Shown here: piece by piece, positions 37,407 to 44,830 of the stretch | Position numbering within the stretch: position 1 is the first letter of the stretch | Layout of the letters: every line of letters starts with the position of its first letter | NCBI GenBank assembly: GCA_029213045.1 | Contig: JARGPN010000010.1 | Coordinates: forward strand, 310,001-374,000 | DNA: 64,000 nt | Direction: 5' to 3' | From: Alcanivoracaceae bacterium | GTDB taxonomy: Bacteria; Pseudomonadota; Gammaproteobacteria; Pseudomonadales; Alcanivoracaceae | Position numbers and translations under genes: made by a program | Notes under the pieces: generated by a model | What the model saw: only the letters and a program-made list of their open reading frames with translations | Told to the model about the DNA's origin: nothing | Databases searched by the model: none

Positions 37407-37441
37407 ATAAAAAAGGGCCGCTTTTAGCGGCCCTTTTTTAT
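37407..37441. terminator. Terminator, originally behind tRNA-Met
   Basis: Stem AAAAAAGGGCCGC / GCGGCCCTTTTTT with a short loop, 22 bp after the right att repeat. Before the island inserted it would have closed the tRNA-Met transcript; it is also in position to end the convergent hydrolase gene. Confidence 0.9.
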
Positions 37442-37473
37442 TACTCACATTTATTACTCAAACAAAACCAATA

Positions 37474-38313
37474 TCAAGCCGCGTCCATAGCGCGCAACTC
37501 GTGCTCACCCAATTGCTCAACATACTTTTCAATCAGCGCACGGTTATCGTGCTGCCAAGGATGAAAGTTCGGGCGATAAAAATCCAAGTACTCCGGAATG
37601 ATTTTTGTCAGCATGCCCGGCTTTAACAACATAAACTTGGCAAAGCCTAGCGCACCGCGCCAATCCTTTAATTTGCCGTCATGTTTCAACAAGCTGTACT
37701 GCATACGGAACGTGATCAACATAAAAAAGAACGTTGCCTTGGCCATGCCCGAGACACGCACCCAATAGTCACCGTCGACCTCTTGGAACACATCATAGGC
37801 CACAGACTTATGCTCGGTTTCTTCCACGGCGTGCCACATAAACATGTCGCCGTACATCGCATCCAAACTCTCAATCACGTCGGTTTGTTCTAACATCAAG
37901 TTCGCAAGAATCGCAGTGAAATGCTCAAAGCCCACCGTCAACGCCAACTGCTCACGCGGAGAATAACGCTTCTTAGCATAGGCCAACGCTTTTTTCATAA
38001 ACCCCATTTTGCTTTTTAACGGCAGATCATGCTGCTCGATCAACGCATTATTAAATGCCTCATGCTCTTTACCATGATTCGCCTCCTGACCGATGAAGGC
38101 GCGTATCTGCGACCGCAACTGCGGATCAGTAATTTGCGACTCAAAGTTGCGCACCGCGTGAATAAAGAATCGCTCACCATCTGGGAACGACGTCGACAAC
38201 GCATTCATAAAATGGGTAATCCATGTGTTCTCGCGATACCAGTAACGAGGGATTGCAGGAATCTCATAATCCATACGACGAACACGAATTTTAATTGGAG
38301 TTTTGCTGGCCAT
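37474..38313 (-). CDS. Metal-dependent hydrolase family protein (PF10118)
   Basis: A 279-residue protein of the predicted metal-dependent hydrolase family: RVRRMDYEIPAIPRYWYRENTWITHFMNALSTSFPDGERFFIHAVR, IGQEANHGKEHEAFN and WHAVEETEHKSVAYDVFQEV. The Glu/His motifs (EanHgkeH and EetEH) are the pattern of a di-iron helical bundle like ferritin-type enzymes. Substrate not known. The ATG following GAGAGG was chosen over an upstream TTG. Confidence 0.82.
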   Translation of the reverse strand: MASKTPIKIRVRRMDYEIPAIPRYWYRENTWITHFMNALSTSFPDGERFFIHAVRNFESQITDPQLRSQIRAFIGQEANHGKEHEAFNNALIEQHDLPLKSKMGFMKKALAYAKKRYSPREQLALTVGFEHFTAILANLMLEQTDVIESLDAMYGDMFMWHAVEETEHKSVAYDVFQEVDGDYWVRVSGMAKATFFFMLITFRMQYSLLKHDGKLKDWRGALGFAKFMLLKPGMLTKIIPEYLDFYRPNFHPWQHDNRALIEKYVEQLGEHELRAMDAA

Positions 38314-38539
38314 ACTGAACCTCTCGTTCAACTGCGTTTAGCAGGAAGAAAATGTATGGCTATCACTCTACGTCAGAACAAAAAGGCCTCAAGGGCCATG
38401 TCGGTCCGGAAATTAGTCATAGGGGGCCACGAAGGAAAATGCCACCTGTCGGTCTCAACGCCTGCTTTAAACGCCCTTCGCTCATTGTTGACGCTAGGCC
38501 CATCACAATCGTGAAACATCACTTACTAGGATCCTCGCC

Positions 38540-39088
38540 ATGCGCCGCGCCTTACTGGTCATCCTTACTCTTGTGCTTTCTGGGCTCTATGGCACCGCAA
38601 ACGCCGCCTGCCCCGACATTCTTAACCATGCGCCGCGGAAGCTGCATTCGGAACAAACGCTGGACCTTTGCCAGTACAGCGGCAAGGTCATTCTGGCCGT
38701 CAATACCGCCAGCCAATGCGGCTATACCCCTCAATTCAAAGGGCTTGAGGCCTTGTATCAGCGTTATAAAGATGAAGGGCTAGTGGTGCTCGGCTTTCCC
38801 TCCGACGATTTTCGTCAGGAATTTGGCAACGAGGAAAAGACCGCCGGCGTTTGCTATATCAACTATGGGGTGACGTTCCCTGTGTTCGCGACGTCCAAAG
38901 TAAAAGGTAACGGAGCGAACCCCGTGTTTGTGGTGCTAAACGAGGCGAAAGGCGCGCCAAGCTGGAACTTCAATAAGTACCTGATTAGTAAGGATGGCGC
39001 GGTTCTAGAGCATTTTCCGGCGCAAACGAAACCCGACGATACTGCGCTGATTGACGCAATTGAGCGCGCGATCAACGCCGCTCAGTAA
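38540..39088 (+). CDS. Exported glutathione peroxidase family protein
   Basis: A 182-residue protein with a signal peptide (MRRALLVILTLVLSGLYGTANA) and the peroxidase fold. The redox cysteine is Cys60 in NTASQCGYTPQFKGL, followed by GFPSDDFRQEFG and the active-site WNFNKYL. It is the cysteine, not selenocysteine, form. The signal peptide places it in the periplasm, where thioredoxin-like proteins may be the reductant. It stands alone between the hydrolase gene and a histidine kinase. Confidence 0.9.
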   Translation: MRRALLVILTLVLSGLYGTANAACPDILNHAPRKLHSEQTLDLCQYSGKVILAVNTASQCGYTPQFKGLEALYQRYKDEGLVVLGFPSDDFRQEFGNEEKTAGVCYINYGVTFPVFATSKVKGNGANPVFVVLNEAKGAPSWNFNKYLISKDGAVLEHFPAQTKPDDTALIDAIERAINAAQ

Positions 39089-39187
39089 GATTTCGCAATT
39101 GTTTATTTGCGCGGCCCCACTGGCCGACCTAGCATGAGAGCCTAACTGGCAGGATGCCACTACTCTTGATGTATAGGACTGGTGTAC

Positions 39188-41314
39188 ATGACTGCAGGTT
39201 ACGTTCGCTCTCCGCGTTATTGGGCTCAGCTATCAACGCTGGCGGCAGCGTATGCTCTCGTCGGAACGCTTAGCCTCGGCGTTATGGTCAACGAAGGACT
39301 GGCCAGCTTGGTCTGGCCGCCGTCGGGCATCGCGATCGCGGCGCTATTGCTGCGCGGTTATCGTTTATGGCCTGGCGTCTGGCTGGGCGGCTTTATCACG
39401 AACTATATTTTTAGCGGCAATCTTACGCTCGCGGCAGTCATTGGCACCGGCAATACAATGGAGGCGCTGCTCGCCTTTTGGCTGCTACGCCGCGTGCTCG
39501 CCTCACAACCAATCCTCGACGGCTTACGCAGCACTCTCAAATTCTTAATTTGCGCGGTAATTATTGCTCCGCTACCGAGCGCAACAACAGGCACGCTTGG
39601 CATGTGGGCGCACGGTGTGCTGGAGAGCGAGCAGCTTCTTCGTGTTTTTGGCATGTGGTTTCTTGGCGACTTAATGGGTGTTCTTACCTTCACACCAGCC
39701 ATCTATCTAATTGGCAGGCGTTTTTCCCGCGAGTTCAATGACGAAACCCTGTCGTTTAAGGCCGGAAATATCGAGCAGGTATTGCTGATTTGTGCCACAG
39801 CGCTAGTCACCGTGGCGGTGTATGCATTACCGAGCGACGCGGCCACGCATTTGAACTATTTACCCTTTATGTTGGCGCTATGGGGTGCATTGAGGCTGCC
39901 TTTAATACAAGCCATTATCTTGAGCTTGCTGGTATCGGTAATAGCCATCAGCGGCACGGTTGCGATGCTCGCCGATCTAAACCGCGTTGAGATTATTGAA
40001 GATCTCACACTTCTTTATCTTTTTCTGGCAACACAAACGGCCACTGTTCTATTGGTGGGCGCCGTTGTGCGTGATCGAGAAAAAATCGCCGAGGAGCTGC
40101 TCAAGGCCCAACAAAAAGCAGTGGCCGCCAGCAAGCAGAAAAGTCAGTTTCTGACCAATATTAGCCATGAAATTCGCACGCCGTTAAACGGCATCATTGG
40201 CGTCACCGGCATTATGCTGCCGGAATCAACCTCAGACAGACAGCGTGAGCAATTACGTATCGTACAAAATAGCGCAGACAGCCTATTAACCTTGCTCAAT
40301 GATTTACTGGACCACTCACGTATTGAAGCTGGAAAGCTCAGCATAGATTCACATACCTTTTCTTTGCCGCAGATGCTCCGTGATGTCATCGGATTATTTG
40401 AATCACAAGCAGAGGCCAAAGGCCTTCAGCTACGCGCACATTTCTCCGGTGATTTACCGCGCTACGTGGTCAGCGACGACACACGCATTCGACAAATCCT
40501 GGTCAATATTATCGGCAACGCATTGAAGTTCACCGAACAGGGAGGCATTACTATTTCCGTTACGCAACAAGAACCTCCGTCGCGGCTAGATGTCAAAAAC
40601 GACAACATTCTTTTTAGCGTTGAAGACAGCGGGATTGGCATTCCCGAACAATCGCAAAGCAGAATATTTGAAGCATTTACGCAAGCCGAGCACAGCACAG
40701 CACGACTATACGGCGGAAGCGGCTTAGGACTTACTATCAGTCGTCAACTTGCCGAGCAACTTGGTGGAAACCTCGAGTTAAAGTCGTCACCGGGTATTGG
40801 CACGCGGGTCGATATTGTCTTGCCGCTACGCCAAGCAAGTCTCAATCAGGAGTTCTCCTACCGGCGCACCGTTGAACACCGGGAACTTGAAACAGGCACC
40901 AATGAAACGCTTGTTGTGGGTCGACATATTTTAGTCGCTGAAGACAACCCAGTGAATGCGCAGGTCACCGAACAAATGCTACGCAATTTAGGGCACGACG
41001 TTACCGTCGCAGTGAACGGCGAAATGGTTATGGCGTTGTGGCAGCAAGGGTTCGATTTGATTCTTATGGATTGCCTCATGCCCGTCATGGACGGCTATAA
41101 CGCCACGCGCAATATCCGCAAACTCGAGCGTGAGGGAGGACGGCGCATTCCTATTGTCGCTCTCACCGCCAACGCCATGAACAATGAAAAAGATAAGTGC
41201 CTTGCCGCAGGCATGGATGACTATCTTGCTAAACCTATCCGCCTACATCAGCTCGATAGTGTGTTGCGCCGCCATCTCCGGCATCGAAGGCACACAGAAC
41301 GACGTAACGCTTAA
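39188..41314 (+). CDS. MASE1-domain hybrid histidine kinase
   Basis: A 708-residue membrane sensor. The N-terminal 290 residues form about eight membrane helices of the MASE1 sensor type (GLASLVWPPSGIAIAALLL, WLGGFITNYIFSG, WFLGDLMGVLTFTPAIYLIG). A dimerisation domain has the phosphorylated His near 327 in NISHEIRTPLNGIIG, the ATPase domain has NIIGNALKF, FSVEDSGIGIPE and GGSGLGLTISRQL, and a C-terminal receiver has AEDNPVNAQ, Asp628 in LILMDCLMPVMDGY and VALTANAM. No partner regulator gene is adjacent, so its output is unknown. The ATG nine bases after AGGA was chosen. Confidence 0.93.
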   Translation: MTAGYVRSPRYWAQLSTLAAAYALVGTLSLGVMVNEGLASLVWPPSGIAIAALLLRGYRLWPGVWLGGFITNYIFSGNLTLAAVIGTGNTMEALLAFWLLRRVLASQPILDGLRSTLKFLICAVIIAPLPSATTGTLGMWAHGVLESEQLLRVFGMWFLGDLMGVLTFTPAIYLIGRRFSREFNDETLSFKAGNIEQVLLICATALVTVAVYALPSDAATHLNYLPFMLALWGALRLPLIQAIILSLLVSVIAISGTVAMLADLNRVEIIEDLTLLYLFLATQTATVLLVGAVVRDREKIAEELLKAQQKAVAASKQKSQFLTNISHEIRTPLNGIIGVTGIMLPESTSDRQREQLRIVQNSADSLLTLLNDLLDHSRIEAGKLSIDSHTFSLPQMLRDVIGLFESQAEAKGLQLRAHFSGDLPRYVVSDDTRIRQILVNIIGNALKFTEQGGITISVTQQEPPSRLDVKNDNILFSVEDSGIGIPEQSQSRIFEAFTQAEHSTARLYGGSGLGLTISRQLAEQLGGNLELKSSPGIGTRVDIVLPLRQASLNQEFSYRRTVEHRELETGTNETLVVGRHILVAEDNPVNAQVTEQMLRNLGHDVTVAVNGEMVMALWQQGFDLILMDCLMPVMDGYNATRNIRKLEREGGRRIPIVALTANAMNNEKDKCLAAGMDDYLAKPIRLHQLDSVLRRHLRHRRHTERRNA

Positions 41315-41417
41315 GGTGTATTGAGAAGCGTATTTAGCGACATCGCGCTTGGTTAACGCTCCTAGCTAAAGGTTTGCTATCCTACGGAATTCGAATTCAT
41401 TCAGCAGGCACCACCTC

Positions 41418-41738
41418 GTGAGCCACAAGCAATACTTACGCGATCGTTTACGCCAACAAATGGACGAGTTTGTCGCCCGTGGCGGACGCGTGCGCAAAGT
41501 GGAAGCTGGCGCATCGGGCCAAGGCAGCTATGATCCCCGAAGAACGCATCAGGGGAGCTTTTCTCATCAGCCTACTGCCACGCGAACACCGCTACCGGAA
41601 GTTGTCGCCGCCATAGAAACCCGCAAAAAGGCACGCGCCACCGCTAAGGCAAAAGCGCAAAGTCGCCGGCAACCACGGCGTCGTCTAATTTATGACGATT
41701 TCGGCGAACCGTTGCGTTGGGAATGGGTAGACAACTAA
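41418..41738 (+). CDS. Small basic protein of unknown function
   Basis: A 106-residue protein starting at GTG (MSHKQYLRDRLRQQMDEFVARGGRVRKV), with a disordered Gly/Ser/Thr middle, a basic KARATAKAKAQSRRQPRRRLIYDD stretch and a conserved-looking end DDFGEPLRWEWVDN. Not recognised. The charge pattern suggests nucleic acid binding, but that is inference. Confidence 0.6.
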   Translation: MSHKQYLRDRLRQQMDEFVARGGRVRKVEAGASGQGSYDPRRTHQGSFSHQPTATRTPLPEVVAAIETRKKARATAKAKAQSRRQPRRRLIYDDFGEPLRWEWVDN

Positions 41739-41785
41739 GTCTGTCATTTCGTTTTGCTCTCATTGCGCACCTAACCTAGCACCCA

Positions 41786-41841
41786 TTCTTTCGTATCTAT
41801 TCTTTCGTATCTGTTCTTTCGTATCTGTTCTTTCGTATCAT
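41786..41841 (+). repeat. Tandem repeat, four 14-bp units
   Basis: TTCTTTCGTATCTR repeated four times head to tail, the last copy imperfect (ending ATCAT). It lies about 110 bp before the dienelactone hydrolase-like gene. Confidence 0.9.
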
Positions 41842-41947
41842 TGAATTTTTTCAGTCGTTTCTGTTTTAAATAACGTTTTTAGATAATATCTTTTTCAATA
41901 CGCGTATCTCGTCAACGCCACTTCCCAATAATGTCAGGAGGACAACC

Positions 41948-42733
41948 ATGAACATTCGCACTCTATGTCTACTTTTCACCGCATTGCTCAGCACCTCAGT
42001 GAACGCGGCGGTCACAGAAACCACCATTCAACTCCCCAATAGCCTAGGCACTGCCGTGCTCTATGCAGACGATAAACAAAACGATCGCAATGCCGCAGTG
42101 ATCGTTGTCCACGAATGGTGGGGACTCAACGATTACGCGCGCGGTCGCGCACGTCAGCTTGCAGAGGAAGGCTACACTGCGATTGCCGTAGATATGTATG
42201 GCACCGGCGAGGTTGCTGATCATCCCAAAGACGCCACTGCTTTTATGAATGCAGCGTTCGCAGAGCCTGAAAAAATGACAGCCCGGTTTAATGCCGCGAA
42301 GGAAATTCTATTAGCGCAAAAAACCGTGGATAAAAAACGTTTGTACGCGGTGGGGTATTGCTTCGGCGGTGCGGTGGTTTTAAATCAAGCGCGCTTAGGC
42401 AATGACTTGTACGGGGTGGCGAGTTTTCATGGCAGCCTAGGCACGGACAAGCCCGCTCAAGCTGGAAAAGTCACTGCAAAATTACTTGTCGCCACCGGCG
42501 GTGCTGACCCAATGGTGCCTGCAGAGCAAGTAGGGGCCTTTGTGACAGAAATGGCTAATGCTGGCGTGAAGCTGCAATTGCTCTCGTTCCCCAATGCAAA
42601 ACATAGCTTCACCAATCCTGGCTCAACAAAAGTGGGCAAAAAATATGATATGCCGCTGGCTTACGACGAAATAGCAGATAAAGAAAGCTGGGCAGCACTG
42701 GAAGAATTTTTAGACGAAAGCAAAAAGAAATAG
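41948..42733 (+). CDS. Exported dienelactone hydrolase family protein
   Basis: A 261-residue alpha/beta-hydrolase with a signal peptide (MNIRTLCLLFTALLSTSVNA). Family motifs are VIVVHEWWGLNDYARGRARQLAEEGY, VDMYGTGEVADHP, and the nucleophile Cys138 in AVGYCFGGAVV; the acid and base are probably in GGADPMVP and AKHSFTNPG. The substrate is open: dienelactone hydrolases proper are cytoplasmic, and this periplasmic form is common in marine gammaproteobacteria. GGAGGA precedes the ATG. Confidence 0.85.
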   Translation: MNIRTLCLLFTALLSTSVNAAVTETTIQLPNSLGTAVLYADDKQNDRNAAVIVVHEWWGLNDYARGRARQLAEEGYTAIAVDMYGTGEVADHPKDATAFMNAAFAEPEKMTARFNAAKEILLAQKTVDKKRLYAVGYCFGGAVVLNQARLGNDLYGVASFHGSLGTDKPAQAGKVTAKLLVATGGADPMVPAEQVGAFVTEMANAGVKLQLLSFPNAKHSFTNPGSTKVGKKYDMPLAYDEIADKESWAALEEFLDESKKK

Positions 42734-42803
42734 TGCTTTATTTTAAGCCATTCTTTGAGGCTAACACTTGATTGCAAACAATGAGGCCTTAGCAAAGGTC
42801 TTA

Positions 42804-42870
42804 TCGCTTGCGAGCAAGCTCCCACATGGGTCAGTGCCGTATTACTTTGTGGGAGCCTGCCTGCAGGCGA
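42804..42870. repeat. REP pair after the dienelactone hydrolase-like gene
   Basis: 42804-42826 (stem GCTTGC/GCAAGC, spacer GA) and the mirror copy 42848-42870 (stem GCCTGC/GCAGGC), 21 bp apart. Confidence 0.85.
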
Positions 42871-42948
42871 TGCTGCCTCGGCAAATATTCGCTCACAGGA
42901 AAATGAGCTCACGCATAATTCAGCGCTATTTTTTGGTAGCGCTGAATA

Positions 42949-43692
42949 CTACCGATAATTTTGATAAATATTTTCTGCCCACGCGAGCTTATCTAGACGG
43001 GCGGCTGTCCAGCTTTGCAACGGCTCAGGCATTTTCTTTGGCCACTTCACGCCATATTGCTTCGGTGTAAATAATGGCGCTAACAAGGCCGCCACAGCCA
43101 AATCTGCTCGACTAAAATGATCGCCGACCAGAAAATCCTTCCCGCTTATCCCTGCATCAATATTGGCAAATGCGGCATCCAATCTCGCCGCGCTGTCTTG
43201 TGATTCCGCAGGATAAATATTCATTCTTTTTTTCATGATTTCTCGAACTTTGGGAAAGAACATTCTAAACAGCGGCTTTGCTAATAAAGGCGCACCGGAC
43301 GTTAACGCCGGCAGTACCACTTTGGGATTTTCCAACAACGTAAAATACGCCCAGCGTCGCACATGCGGACCGATATCTTCGTCCGCAAATTTTTCCCAAG
43401 CGATAGCCGCCGCCTGTTCTTTTGGCGACGCAGGCGTCAGCGGCTTATCGGGATAAGTAGCGTCGAGCCAATCAATAATGGCGGCCGATTCTTGCAGATA
43501 TTGGGTCTCGCCTTTTTTATCACGGTAGCTCACGATGGGCACACAGGTACTTGCTGCTACCGTTTTCGCAAATTTAATATGCTGCCCCGGCAAGAGGTTT
43601 TTAATCTTATAAGGAACGCCCTTGTACTCCAGCGCCCACCGAACCTTCTCACAATAGTGCGAAATCGGAAATTGGTAGAGGGTTACCGTCAT
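42949..43692 (-). CDS. Glutathione S-transferase family protein
   Basis: The 247-residue protein begins MTVTLYQFPISHYCEKVRWALEYKGVPYK, the thioredoxin-fold N-terminus with a CEKVRW active-site region, then CVPIVSYRD, QESAAIIDWLDATYPD and a helical C-terminal domain (FLVGDHFSRADLAVAALLAPLF). Substrate unknown. An upstream GTG in frame would add four residues. Convergent with the dienelactone hydrolase gene. Confidence 0.85.
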   Translation of the reverse strand: MTVTLYQFPISHYCEKVRWALEYKGVPYKIKNLLPGQHIKFAKTVAASTCVPIVSYRDKKGETQYLQESAAIIDWLDATYPDKPLTPASPKEQAAAIAWEKFADEDIGPHVRRWAYFTLLENPKVVLPALTSGAPLLAKPLFRMFFPKVREIMKKRMNIYPAESQDSAARLDAAFANIDAGISGKDFLVGDHFSRADLAVAALLAPLFTPKQYGVKWPKKMPEPLQSWTAARLDKLAWAENIYQNYR

Positions 43693-43964
43693 TCTTGGAA
43701 CCACCTTTTATTGTAATGTTTTGGGTCGCGCAGACCGCCCGTGCCTGACGCACATCAAAGCAGTGTATACGCTGACACCGCCCTTAAAAAAGTTCATTCA
43801 GCGGCGACGAGCACCGCCTACAGCCAGAAAATCCTATCATCCGCGGTCGAACCCCTAAGATAAAACCTCATCTAGACGGCGTACCTCGACGGGCGCATAG
43901 TCACAAAGAATTCCCTAAAAATGCTGCCGTCTTATTAATACAACAGCCAACCTTGGAGCGCCAG

Positions 43965-44477
43965 ATGTCTATTTCCGTTTACCAATCGTGCATGCCTAGC
44001 CTAATCGGCAGTCTTCAAAACCTACACCATATATTAGGCAAAGCGGAGGAGTTCGCGGCCAGCAAGAAGCTCGCCGAGGCGACGCTGCCAAACTACCGAT
44101 AGGCGGTCGATATGCTGCCTCTGAGCTCGCAAGTGCAAATCGCCTGCGACACGGTCAAAGGCTGCGGCGCACGCCTTGCAGGGGTGGATATGCCTAAGTT
44201 TGAGGACAACGAAAAGACCCTCACTGATTTAAAAACGCGCATCGAAAAAACGCTAACGTTCTTAAAAACGCTCAAGCCGGAACAATTTGAAGGCAGTGAG
44301 GAAAAGACCATCGAACTGAAGTTTCCTAATTCAAGCTTTAGCTTTACCGGCTTAAATTACGTGAACCATTTTGTGATTCCGAATTTCTATTTTCACATGA
44401 CCACTGCTTATAGCATTCTGCGTCATTGCGGTGTTGGCCTTGGAAAGAGCGATTTTCTGCAAGGTGCGAACAAGTAG
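43965..44477 (+). pseudogene. DUF1993 gene interrupted by an in-frame amber codon
   Basis: An open frame starts at ATG 43965 (MSISVYQSCMPSLIGSLQNL) and, ignoring one TAG at 44100-44102 (codon 46), continues in the same frame to 44477. The 45-codon first part ends LAEATLPNYR; the second resumes AVDMLPLSSQVQIACDTVKG, and FTGLNYVNHFVIPNFYFHMTTAYSILRHCGVGLGK closes it. Together they make about 170 residues of the DUF1993 family, whose function is not established. Only one substitution separates it from an intact gene. It could be a recent pseudogene, a sequencing error, or read through; the second part might also be translated alone from 44112. Confidence 0.8.
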
Positions 44478-44549
44478 TTCTCGTCGTTGCGTGCATGCTG
44501 TGATTTCCCCGCGGCATGCACCTATCATAATTTAGCGATGCCTCAACCA

Positions 44550-44735
44550 CTAAATTGCCTTCACTTTCTGTATACCGCATCGCTCACAACGAAACACAGT
44601 GACTAACTTCCCCTGCTGCACATCAAATTGCTTTTCCTTCCAGATGACCCATTTATGAAAGCCGTGCTGGCACATACCCTTGCGGGGCTTGAGCTTCTTT
44701 TTGTCCGACTTTTTAAACGGCAAGATGTCCGCCAT
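44550..44735 (-). CDS. Small zinc-ribbon-like protein
   Basis: A 61-residue basic protein: MADILPFKKSDKKKLKPRKG then Cys22, His24, His27 and Cys50, Cys53 (RCERCG). The five ligand-type residues suggest one zinc site. A strong ribosome site (AGGAGGAGAGG) precedes the ATG. It is divergent from rapA across 95 bp; small proteins of this kind occur beside rapA in Pseudomonas relatives, from memory. Function unknown. Confidence 0.75.
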   Translation of the reverse strand: MADILPFKKSDKKKLKPRKGMCQHGFHKWVIWKEKQFDVQQGKLVTVFRCERCGIQKVKAI

Positions 44736-44768
44736 ACCTCTCCTCCTGAAAGCAATTCAACACAAACG

Positions 44769-44797
44769 CCGACATTTGCGTCTTAGCCCCGTATAAT
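44769..44797 (+). promoter_or_regulatory. rapA promoter
   Basis: A perfect -10 TATAAT at 44792-44797, a 17-bp spacer and -35 CCGACA (four of six). It lies 33 bp before the rapA ATG, so the leader is short. Confidence 0.7.
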
Positions 44798-44830
44798 CCT
44801 CCCCCTCATTCTGCAACAGGGGCGATATAC

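Noticed and set aside
43965-44477. Amber codon as a pyrrolysine or recoded codon
   Set aside because: No pyl genes or recoding element seen, and intact RF1 argues for normal UAG use; a recent nonsense change or sequencing error is simpler.
44491-44521. Inverted repeat GTGCATGC...GCATGCAC as terminator of the DUF1993 gene
   Set aside because: Eight-base stem with a 15-base loop and no T-run; not convincing.
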